Source: M3007 sp046329435 (lineage in GTDB: Bacteria > Bacteroidota > Bacteroidia > Chitinophagales > Saprospiraceae). Taken from it: a DNA stretch of 64,000 nt. A program made the translations under genes and the position numbers. Below are positions 44,623-52,373 of the stretch, in pieces. Each line of letters starts with the position of its first letter. Position 1 is the stretch's first letter. The stretch lies in the NCBI GenBank assembly GCA_046329435.1, contig JAXLUR010000001.1, positions 124,001 through 188,000 of the forward strand. Reading direction: 5' to 3'. The notes below the pieces were generated by a model, which saw only the letters and a list, made by a program, of their open reading frames with translations, ran no database searches and was not told where the DNA came from.

Positions 44623-45657
44623 ATGAGTACTGAAATGCAACCGATCAAGCCCAAGAACTTCTGGGAACGCCCCGAAGGTGTAACGGGCGGAATTTTTATG
44701 GCAGCGCTAGCCCTCGGAGGCGGCTTCCTGCTTTATAAAGCCTTGCCGACATTGATCGCCCTGGCGGAAAATACCCTTTACCTGGCCGGCATACTCGCTG
44801 CGCTGGCGGCCCTCGTTTATGTCGTGCTCGACCCCAAAATGCGCAACCTGATCTGGTACATGTATAAATCCTTCATGCGCTGGATCACGGGCATGTTCGT
44901 CCAGATCGACCCCATCGGCATCCTTAAAAGCTACATCGAGGACCTGAAAGACAACCTGGGCAATATGAACACCCAGATCAGCAAACTCAAAGGCCAGATG
45001 TACAAACTGGGTGAAATGATCAAACAAAACCAGCGCAATATCCAGAACAACCTCGGCCTTGCCAGCAAAGCCAAAGAAACCGGCCGCGACGCCATTATGG
45101 TGCTTCAGGCCCGTAAGGCAGGCCGTCTGCAGGAATCGAACGTCAAACTCGAGGATTTGTACAAAAAAATGGAGGTACTCTACCGCGTCCTCACCAAAAT
45201 GTACGAAAACTCCGAGATCATGCTCGAAGACCTGCAAGACCAGGTCATGGTCAAAGAGCAGGAATACAAGGCCATCAAGGCCAGCCATTCGGCCATCCGT
45301 TCGGCCATGAACATCATGAGCGGCAACTCCGACAAAAAATACATGTACGACATGGCCCTCGAAGCCATGGCCGAAGATGTGGGTCAGAAAGTCGGTGAAA
45401 TGGAGCGCTTTATGGATATGTCCAAAAACTTTATGGATTCCATCGATCTGCAAAACGGCGTGTTTGAGGAAGAAGGCATGGCCATGCTCGAAAAATGGGA
45501 AAAAGAGGGCGTATCCTTCCTGCTCGGCGGCGACAAGGCCAAAATCATGGCCAAAGCCAACAACCCCACTGATGTGCTCGACCTGAATGCGCCCGTCAAG
45601 GTGCCTACCAAACAAGAGCGCGGCGGCAACCAGTATGACACTTTTTTTGAACAATAA
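44623..45657 (+). CDS. Membrane-anchored PspA-like coiled-coil protein
   Basis: 344 residues. Two membrane helices (about 22-43 and 51-69), then a charged helical region (97-300) starting DPIGILKSYIEDLKDNLGNM, which is close to the PspA/Vipp1 start where the first helix meets 'DPxxxLxxYIxxLxxxL'. A run of Met/Asp/Lys-rich helices follows (LQARKAGRLQESNVKLEDL, MEDLQDQVMVKEQEYKA-like). PspA itself is peripheral, so two N-terminal membrane helices are unusual. Role in membrane protection or remodelling is inferred from this resemblance and from its neighbours. Confidence 0.65.
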   Translation: MSTEMQPIKPKNFWERPEGVTGGIFMAALALGGGFLLYKALPTLIALAENTLYLAGILAALAALVYVVLDPKMRNLIWYMYKSFMRWITGMFVQIDPIGILKSYIEDLKDNLGNMNTQISKLKGQMYKLGEMIKQNQRNIQNNLGLASKAKETGRDAIMVLQARKAGRLQESNVKLEDLYKKMEVLYRVLTKMYENSEIMLEDLQDQVMVKEQEYKAIKASHSAIRSAMNIMSGNSDKKYMYDMALEAMAEDVGQKVGEMERFMDMSKNFMDSIDLQNGVFEEEGMAMLEKWEKEGVSFLLGGDKAKIMAKANNPTDVLDLNAPVKVPTKQERGGNQYDTFFEQ

Positions 45658-45710
45658 GGTTCATAAAAACCTGATACCCAAATCCAATAACCAACGCTGA
45701 AGAACAAATC

Positions 45711-47255
45711 ATGGCAAAACTCACATCATTTTCCAAATTTCTGCTGACCCTCGGCATCGTCGGGGGACTCTACTTCGCCGGCAGTTATTTTTTTAAAAAT
45801 ACCAAAACAGGAAAGGAACTCCGCGACAAGGCAAAAACCGAAGCGACCGATTCGGGCGCCGACGACAATACCATCAGCGTCGGGGTAGTCACCTGGGGTG
45901 GTTATGCCGGCGGCCAATACTGGAACAAAGGCTTCAAGGCCAATACCGACAGCCGTTTTTACAAGGACAACGGCTTCAAGGTCGAGTTCAAAATCCTCGA
46001 CGACCCCACCGCCAGCCGCAATGCCTGGAAAAACGACGAAGTGCAACTGCTCTGGGCCACCGTGGAGTCGTTGCCCACGGAAATGCCGGGCCTGGCAGAA
46101 TACGACCCCGTGGTGGTCTTTCAGGCCGACTGGTCGCGTGGCGGCGATGCCATCGTGGTACGCCGCGGCCTGAGCGCCGTGGCCGATTTGCGCGGCAAAA
46201 AAGTAGCCGTGGCCGAAATGTCGCCTTCTCATTCCTTCCTCATCTGGCTGCTCAATGCAGGCGGCATGACCACCAACGACGTTCAGATCGTCGGCGTGCC
46301 CTCGCCGGTGGAAGCCGCCGAAGCGTTCAAGGCAGGCAACGTTGACGCTGCCGTCGTCTGGTCGCCTTTCGATGAAGAATGCGTACAAAAAGTGCCCGGC
46401 GCCCGTATGCTCCAAAGCACCCGCAACGCTTCCAACATCATTGCCGACGTGTTTATCGCCAAACGCAAATGGGTGGAAGCCAACCGCGAAAAGGTGCAGC
46501 AACTGTACGAAGGCTGGATGAAAGGCGCGGCCGAAATCAACAGCAGCAGCAGCGCAAAACAGGAAGCCGCCACCATTCTTGCCGATGCCTTCGACGGCTT
46601 TACCAAAGAAGACGCCCTGAAGGCAATCGACAACGTTCGCCTTTGTACCCACGGCGACAACGTCAACTTCTTCGGCCTCAACCGAAGCGGCTACAAAGGG
46701 GTGACAGGAGAAGAACTCTACACCCGAATGACCAAGGAATACCGCAACATCGGCGTGATTCAGAGCGGCGACGTGGTGCCTCCGTTTACCAAAACTGCCT
46801 GGTTTAGCGCGGTTGAACGCACAAACCTGACTGGCGCGGCCGATGCGGCGGAAGGGCAAAAATCCTTTGCCGGCCTGTCGGAAAACGAGGCCAAAACGAA
46901 AGGCGCCGTAGCCACCAAACGCGTCAGTATTTCATTCCGCTCGGGCGAATACCTGCTCGACGACAATGCCAAATACATTGTTGACAATGAAATGGTGCCC
47001 GTTGCCAAAACCTTCGCCAACAGCCGCATCCGTGTGGAAGGAAACACCGACAACGTAGGCAACCGCGCCGCCAACGTCGCCCTGTCGAAAAAACGCGCCC
47101 AGTCGGTTGTCGATTATCTGGTGACGCAATACGGCATGCCCCGCAACCGCTTCGTGGTGATCGGCAACGGCCCCGACAAGCCGGTTGCGGACAATGGCTC
47201 CGACGACGGCAAAGGCAAAAACCGCCGCACGGATTTTGAATTGATCGAAGAATAA
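45711..47255 (+). CDS. Solute-binding protein fused to an OmpA domain
   Basis: 514 residues. An N-terminal helix (about 9-28) acts as signal or anchor. A substrate-binding protein of the NMT1/taurine-nitrate type follows (about 45-390: ISVGVVTWGGYAGGQYW, VADLRGKKVAVAEMSPSHSF, AFKAGNVDAAVVWSPFD), then an OmpA peptidoglycan-binding domain (about 415-514: ISFRSGEYLLDD, VEGNTDNVGNRAANVALS, GKNRRTDFELI). Similar proteins are annotated as phosphate ABC substrate-binding/OmpA fusions. No ABC permease or ATPase gene is near, so it more likely senses a ligand at the cell wall than feeds a transporter (inference). Confidence 0.82.
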   Translation: MAKLTSFSKFLLTLGIVGGLYFAGSYFFKNTKTGKELRDKAKTEATDSGADDNTISVGVVTWGGYAGGQYWNKGFKANTDSRFYKDNGFKVEFKILDDPTASRNAWKNDEVQLLWATVESLPTEMPGLAEYDPVVVFQADWSRGGDAIVVRRGLSAVADLRGKKVAVAEMSPSHSFLIWLLNAGGMTTNDVQIVGVPSPVEAAEAFKAGNVDAAVVWSPFDEECVQKVPGARMLQSTRNASNIIADVFIAKRKWVEANREKVQQLYEGWMKGAAEINSSSSAKQEAATILADAFDGFTKEDALKAIDNVRLCTHGDNVNFFGLNRSGYKGVTGEELYTRMTKEYRNIGVIQSGDVVPPFTKTAWFSAVERTNLTGAADAAEGQKSFAGLSENEAKTKGAVATKRVSISFRSGEYLLDDNAKYIVDNEMVPVAKTFANSRIRVEGNTDNVGNRAANVALSKKRAQSVVDYLVTQYGMPRNRFVVIGNGPDKPVADNGSDDGKGKNRRTDFELIEE

Positions 47256-47276
47256 ACCAGCCGGTTTTTTTCGCCC

Positions 47277-47315
47277 GAATCGTCCTGCAACGCCCGTTGC
47301 AGGACGATTCTTTTT
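47277..47315 (+). terminator. Terminator closing the PspA-like cassette
   Basis: A perfect 16-bp stem (47277-47292 with 47295-47310) followed by TTTTT, 22 bases after the OmpA-fusion stop. Confidence 0.88.
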
Positions 47316-47398
47316 GGTATTTGACAGCACTGTGTCGCCAAAACGACCTTTCACGCCGAAATTAGCCCTACCTTCGCCCGAAATCTCGATACGCTTTT

Positions 47399-48082
47399 AT
47401 GGCAGTAACCTCCGCTCATCTTCGCGGATGCATTTTTGATCTCGACGGAGTGGTCGTCGACACCTTCAGGTATCACTACCTGGCATGGCGGCGTGTGGCC
47501 CAAAGCCTGGGTTTCGAGTTTACCGAAGCCCATCACTATCTTCTTGAAGGAATGAGCCGCATGCAGAGTCTGGAGAAAATCCTCGAACTGGGGCATATTT
47601 ACCTGCCAGATGCAGAAAAACTCTACTGGGCCGACGTCAAAAACAGCTGGTACATCGAACTGCTGGCACAAATGACCCCCGATGAAGTACTGCCCGGGGT
47701 GCGCCGTATTTTGGAAGAAATGGCCGACAATGCCTTGCCTACGGCGCTGGTTTCCTCTTCCCGCAACGCCCGCATCGTTCTGGAATCGCTTCAACTCGAC
47801 AGATTGTTTCAGGTGGTGATCGACGGCAACATGATCAAAAAGCCCAAGCCTGACCCTGAGCGTTATTTGCTCGCTGCACAAACCTTTCAGGTCAGCCCGC
47901 CCGAATGCCTCGTTTTTGAAGATACGCTTCCGGGTGTAATCGGGGCTGTTTACGGCGGGTTTGTGGTAGGAGGCGTGGGCGATCCTCAATACCTGGGGGC
48001 TGCTACTTTTACGATCCCCAATTTTGAAACGCTAACTTTCGATCATTTACAAGCCATAACGGAAAGGGCAACCTTGTCCTGA
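47399..48082 (+). CDS. pgmB: Beta-phosphoglucomutase (HAD family)
   Basis: 227 residues. HAD subfamily with FDLDGVVVDTFRYHYLAW (Asp14 nucleophile, Asp16 general acid/base) and the beta-PGM cap signature EGMSRMQSLEKIL, LVSSSRNA, a Lys in KKPKPDPERY, and FEDTLPGVIGA. It interconverts beta-glucose-1-phosphate and glucose-6-phosphate. Neighbouring alpha-amylase and lipoprotein genes point to maltose/starch use. TACCTTCG at about 47373 may be its minus-7 box. Confidence 0.9.
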   Translation: MAVTSAHLRGCIFDLDGVVVDTFRYHYLAWRRVAQSLGFEFTEAHHYLLEGMSRMQSLEKILELGHIYLPDAEKLYWADVKNSWYIELLAQMTPDEVLPGVRRILEEMADNALPTALVSSSRNARIVLESLQLDRLFQVVIDGNMIKKPKPDPERYLLAAQTFQVSPPECLVFEDTLPGVIGAVYGGFVVGGVGDPQYLGAATFTIPNFETLTFDHLQAITERATLS

Positions 48083-48119
48083 ATGTTCCTGCTAATATCT
48101 TAATTCTATCGGTTTCACC

Positions 48120-48713
48120 ATGAAATTGCGTTTTTTCATCCTTTTTGTCGTCGCTGCCGCGGGATTTGCCGCCTGTAAAAATGCCCAAAAAACAACTCCT
48201 CCGGTCGATTCCACGGCCCCTGCCCAGCAGTCGCAGGAAGGCCAGTTGAGCAACTGGAATGCCTCGCACGTAACCGATGCGGAGCAGCCCGATTCCGCCT
48301 ACCCTTACCAGGCCAAACGCGCGCCCCAGAGAGTGGAAGTTCCCTGGGACAAACTGCCACGGCCGAGCACCAGCCGTCGTGCTTTTATGGCCACCGGCTA
48401 CTGGTCGGCCATCATGGCATTTCAGCCTTCCGACACGACTGTCCACCGTAATTTTCTTGGCAAATACCTGAAATTCAGGGAAGACCAGACCTTCGATATT
48501 ATTGTTAACAACAAGGTGGTCGATACCGGACACTGGAATTTTGACGAACAAAAAATGATCGTCTATATCTCCTGTCAGGATCCCTATTTCAACAACAGCT
48601 GGGCTGTGCAGGAGCGCGGTTTCAGGATGGTCTGGAAAGGGAATACCGAGTTGAATGTCACCGGAATACAGGTCCGAATGGATAATTCCGCCAATTTGCC
48701 GGCAGGCAACTGA
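48120..48713 (+). CDS. Lipoprotein of unknown function next to alpha-amylase
   Basis: 197 residues. Lipobox leader MKLRFFILFVVAAAGFAAC, then a Thr/Gln-rich linker and a small domain with KYLKFREDQTFDIIVNNKVV, GHWNFDEQKMIVYISCQD and FRMVWKGNTELNVTGIQV. It is about 36 bases after pgmB and 34 before the amylase gene. I do not recognise the family; the domain looks like a beta-sandwich for ligand binding. Confidence 0.6.
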   Translation: MKLRFFILFVVAAAGFAACKNAQKTTPPVDSTAPAQQSQEGQLSNWNASHVTDAEQPDSAYPYQAKRAPQRVEVPWDKLPRPSTSRRAFMATGYWSAIMAFQPSDTTVHRNFLGKYLKFREDQTFDIIVNNKVVDTGHWNFDEQKMIVYISCQDPYFNNSWAVQERGFRMVWKGNTELNVTGIQVRMDNSANLPAGN

Positions 48714-48747
48714 ACCCCTTCGACCTGTCGTCAACACGGTCATAAAC

Positions 48748-50142
48748 ATGAGAATTGCTCTTTTCCCCATTGCCTTATTGTTGTTGTTCATCGCCTGTCA
48801 ACCCTCACCGCAACCGATGACCGTCACGGCAAAAAGCGCTGCTACCCGGCCTTCAGCACCTGATTGGGCCAAAAATGCCGTGTTGTACCAGTGCAACGTG
48901 CGGCAATTTTCACCCTCCGGCAGGCTTTCCGCAGTGCAACAGGCGCTTCCGCGCCTCAAAACGCTGGGCATCGACGTACTTTGGCTCATGCCTGTGCACC
49001 CTGTCGGCAAAGAACGCCGCAAAGGTTCGCTGGGCAGCCCCTACTCGGTGCAGGATTATTTTGCCGTCAACCCCGACCTGGGTACGTTCGACGATTTCAA
49101 GGCGCTCGTTCAGGCGGCTCATGCCGAAGGAATCAAAGTGATCCTCGACTGGGTGCCCAACCATACTTCCTGGGATGCCGTCTGGAAATCGAAACACCCG
49201 GAATATTACAGCCGTTACAACGGCGATTTTACCGTCCCGCTCAACGAGCACGGCGAACCGATCACCGACTGGTCGGATGTGTGCGATCTTGATTACGGCA
49301 ATCCAGCCCTGCGGCGCGCCATGATCGACGCCATGCAATTCTGGCTTCGACAAGCCGACATCGACGGCTTCCGGGTCGATATGGCCGGTCTCGTGCCCAA
49401 CGACTTCTGGGCGGAAGCCCGGCCTGCGCTCGACTCCGTCAAACAAGTCTTCATGCTGGCCGAATGGCAGGATGAGCCTGCCCATTTCCGCTCGGCTTTT
49501 AATGCCAACTATGGCTGGAAATGGAAAGATGTGACCAGGGATATTGCCGCGGGCAAAAGGACGGCTCATGCGCTGGATTCCCTGCTGGAGGAGCTCGACC
49601 ATTTTTATCCGGAAGGCTATTACCAGTTGTATTTTACCCAGAACCACGACGAAAACGCCCACAACGGCACGGAGGCCGAGCTGTACGGCCCAGCCGCAGA
49701 TGCCTTTAACGTCCTGGAATTCACCTGGCAGGGCATACCTATGTTGTACAACGGGCAGGAAGACAATCTGAACAAGCGGCTGGCTTTTTTTGACAAAGAC
49801 CCCATTTCGTGGGGGGCCATGGATAAAACATCGTTTTATCAAAAACTGACCGGCCTCCGCCACAACAACCAGGCCGTCTGGTCGGGCAACGACGGCGGCA
49901 AACTGCTCAAAATACCCTCGAACTCCGACGATTATACCTACGTGTTTTTCAGGGAAAAGAACGGCGACAAACTTTTGGTGATTCTGAACCTGAGCGCGGA
50001 AAGCCGGGTATGCGCCCTTCAGGCGCCTGAAATAGCGCGCGGCGCCTATACCGATTTGTTTGGAAACAGCACGGTACAGGTCACCAAAGACATGGACTTG
50101 CGGCTCAATCCGTGGGGCTACCTGGTGCTGACCAATAAATAG
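48748..50142 (+). CDS. Alpha-amylase family (GH13) lipoprotein
   Basis: 464 residues from MRIALFPIALLLLFIAC (lipobox Cys17). GH13 catalytic triad: Asp211 in DGFRVDMAGL, Glu239 in MLAEWQ, Asp301 in FTQNHDENA, with ILDWVPNHTS (region I) at about 132. The C-terminal beta domain ends LNPWGYLVL. It hydrolyses alpha-1,4-glucans outside the inner membrane. It lies in a pgmB-lipoprotein-amylase group, suggesting maltose or starch use. No SusC/SusD-type genes are seen here. Confidence 0.92.
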   Translation: MRIALFPIALLLLFIACQPSPQPMTVTAKSAATRPSAPDWAKNAVLYQCNVRQFSPSGRLSAVQQALPRLKTLGIDVLWLMPVHPVGKERRKGSLGSPYSVQDYFAVNPDLGTFDDFKALVQAAHAEGIKVILDWVPNHTSWDAVWKSKHPEYYSRYNGDFTVPLNEHGEPITDWSDVCDLDYGNPALRRAMIDAMQFWLRQADIDGFRVDMAGLVPNDFWAEARPALDSVKQVFMLAEWQDEPAHFRSAFNANYGWKWKDVTRDIAAGKRTAHALDSLLEELDHFYPEGYYQLYFTQNHDENAHNGTEAELYGPAADAFNVLEFTWQGIPMLYNGQEDNLNKRLAFFDKDPISWGAMDKTSFYQKLTGLRHNNQAVWSGNDGGKLLKIPSNSDDYTYVFFREKNGDKLLVILNLSAESRVCALQAPEIARGAYTDLFGNSTVQVTKDMDLRLNPWGYLVLTNK

Positions 50143-50162
50143 ACAGTTCCCGGTACCGAGAC

Positions 50163-51158
50163 ATGAAAATTCTCTGCCTTCGTTTTTCTTCCATCGGCGA
50201 TATCGTGCTGACTTCGCCCGTGACCAGAGCTCTGCACCAACAAATCGGGGCCGAGGTACATTTCGTGACCAAAAAATCGTTTGAGCCGATCGTTGCGTCC
50301 AACCCGCATATCGCCCGGGTTTTCAGTTTTGACAAAGACATCCGTCCAATCGTTCCCGACCTGCGAAAGGAGCGATATGACTGGATCATCGACCTGCACC
50401 ACAACCTGCGCAGTCAGCAATTGAAAATGTTGCTTTGCCGCCCTTCCCGCGCCTTCAACAAACTCAACGTCGAAAAGTGGCTGCTGGTCAATACGGGCCT
50501 CAACCTGCTGCCGAAAACACATATCGTGGAACGGTACATGGCGACAGTGGCGCATCTCGGCGCACATTACGATGGCAAGGGGCTTGATTTTTTTATACCT
50601 GAAAATCAGGAGATTAAGCTTGCCGATTTGTCGCCGCACCTCAGCCCGGGCAATTATGTGGCCCTGGTGCTGGGCGCGACGCATGCCACCAAGCGCATGC
50701 CGAAAGAGAAAATAGCGGCGCTGATTCGCCTGATCGATGCGCCCGTCGTTCTGCTTGGCGGAAAGGCAGAAGCGGAAACCGGCCGCTGGATTGGCGCGCA
50801 ATCTGGCATCAGGGTCATCGACACCTGCGGGCAATTGTCGCTCCTGCAATCAGCTTCGGTGGTCGCGCAGGCAGGCAAGGTCGTGACCCACGACACCGGC
50901 TTGATGCACATTGCGGCAGCCCTGGGCAAAGACATCGTTTCGATCTGGGGGAGCACTATTCCCGGCTTCGGGATGTACCCGTTTCTGGCCGATGGGAAAG
51001 GAAGCAATGTGACGATGGAGGTGGAGGGATTGCGCTGCCGACCCTGCTCAAAAATTGGCCATGAACGCTGTCCGAAAGGACATTTTCGCTGTATGAATTT
51101 GCTCGACGAAAACGCTTTGGCGCGTGCGGCAAGCCTGCATTTGGACGAAAAAAATTGA
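50163..51158 (+). CDS. Glycosyltransferase family 9 (heptosyltransferase-like)
   Basis: 331 residues. GT-B fold: MKILCLRFSSIGDIVLTSPV opening (typical of WaaC/WaaF/RfaQ-type enzymes), VALVLGATHATKRMPKEKIA and VVTHDTGLMHIAAALGKDIVSIWG for the nucleotide-sugar site. It probably adds ADP-heptose or another sugar to LPS/outer-membrane glycan core. It follows the amylase gene by 20 bases but is probably functionally separate. No signal peptide. Confidence 0.88.
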   Translation: MKILCLRFSSIGDIVLTSPVTRALHQQIGAEVHFVTKKSFEPIVASNPHIARVFSFDKDIRPIVPDLRKERYDWIIDLHHNLRSQQLKMLLCRPSRAFNKLNVEKWLLVNTGLNLLPKTHIVERYMATVAHLGAHYDGKGLDFFIPENQEIKLADLSPHLSPGNYVALVLGATHATKRMPKEKIAALIRLIDAPVVLLGGKAEAETGRWIGAQSGIRVIDTCGQLSLLQSASVVAQAGKVVTHDTGLMHIAAALGKDIVSIWGSTIPGFGMYPFLADGKGSNVTMEVEGLRCRPCSKIGHERCPKGHFRCMNLLDENALARAASLHLDEKN

Positions 51159-51278
51159 CGCGTCCTTTCCAAAAGATGGTTTTTATCAAATTCAGTGCAG
51201 GCCGACGTGCTTGCTTTTCCAATTTTGCCCTACTTTTCGCCGACGAACCCCTTTCGCAGTCTTCAAACTACTTGGCTC

Positions 51279-52292
51279 ATGCACGTTAAAAAACTACTTC
51301 TTCCTTTTTTCGTCTTCTTCTTGTTGGGCGCCTTGTCCGCTCAGGACGTCCATTTTACGCAATACTACATGGCCCCCACCAGCCTGAACCCGGCTATGAT
51401 CGGCAAGTTTGAGGGGACCGCCCGTATCGGTGGTATTTATCGCGACCAATGGCGCAGCATTCTTAACAGCAATCGCTACGGCACGCCCTCCGCATTCATC
51501 GACGCCCCGATCATCCCTGGCTTCCGCAAAAAAGACTGGATCGGCGCCGGCCTGACGTTCGTCAGCGACCGCGTGGGTTCGGGCGCCCTGCGCACCACGG
51601 TCGGCAAACTCGGCGCTTCCTATCACCTTTCGCTCGACAAAAAAGGGAACACCTACGTCTCGATCGGCGGCGACTACGGCCGAACCAACCGCCGCGTCAA
51701 TGACAACTTCGACTTCGAAGATGAACTGACCATGGGCTTCCCTAGCAGCGCCGATGATCAACGCCTGGGCCAAACCAATAAAAAAGACTGGAGCGACATC
51801 AGCGCCGGCATCGTTCTGAGCTCGCGCCTCAACAAACAAATGGATTTCAATATCGGCTTCTCCATGTTCCACCTGGGCAAACCGAACTACGGCATCCTTA
51901 ACCAAACGGAAAAAATTCCGCAACGCTCGGTTGTGCACGGCCAGTTCAATATCGGCCTCACCGACCGCTGGACGGTCAGCCCAGCGTTTTTCTACCAAAC
52001 GATGGGCGGCGCCAATGAAATCGACGTACAGGGCCTTGCCGGCTACCTCCTGAACCCGGAAAAAGACATCCGTGTCAATATCGGCGTGGGTTATCGCTTC
52101 CGCGACGCTCTCAACGCCCTTGCCGGCATTCAGTACAAGGACCTGCGTGTAGGCCTGGCTTACGATATCAACACCTCCGACCTCACTTCGGTGACCAACG
52201 GACGCGGCGGTTTCGAACTGGCAGCCAATTATATCATCAAGATTTACAAACCGGCCAAGATCAAGCCGCGCGTGCTTTGCCCGCGTTTCTGA
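51279..52292 (+). CDS. PorP/SprF family T9SS membrane protein
   Basis: 337 residues from MHVKKLLLPFFVFFLLGAL (signal peptide ending SAQ). Typical PorP/SprF opening DVHFTQYYMAPTSLNPAMIG, then a beta-barrel with strands such as WIGAGLTFVSDRVGSGALRT and VNIGVGYRFRDALNALAGIQ. It is an outer-membrane component or partner of type IX secretion. TACTTTTCG at about 51230 resembles a minus-7 box. It lies 81 bases before the PorE-like gene, as in T9SS component pairs. Confidence 0.9.
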   Translation: MHVKKLLLPFFVFFLLGALSAQDVHFTQYYMAPTSLNPAMIGKFEGTARIGGIYRDQWRSILNSNRYGTPSAFIDAPIIPGFRKKDWIGAGLTFVSDRVGSGALRTTVGKLGASYHLSLDKKGNTYVSIGGDYGRTNRRVNDNFDFEDELTMGFPSSADDQRLGQTNKKDWSDISAGIVLSSRLNKQMDFNIGFSMFHLGKPNYGILNQTEKIPQRSVVHGQFNIGLTDRWTVSPAFFYQTMGGANEIDVQGLAGYLLNPEKDIRVNIGVGYRFRDALNALAGIQYKDLRVGLAYDINTSDLTSVTNGRGGFELAANYIIKIYKPAKIKPRVLCPRF

Positions 52293-52373
52293 TCCGGCGC
52301 AACCCATTTTGCCCCGCCGCAAACTTGCCAAGTTCAGCGGCAACTTCTAAAACGATTACTATTTCCAAGTAAT

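Noticed and set aside
44723..45654. Antisense frame rich in His/Phe opposite the PspA-like gene
   Set aside because: Shadow of the Lys/Glu-rich coiled-coil frame; no start context and no family features.
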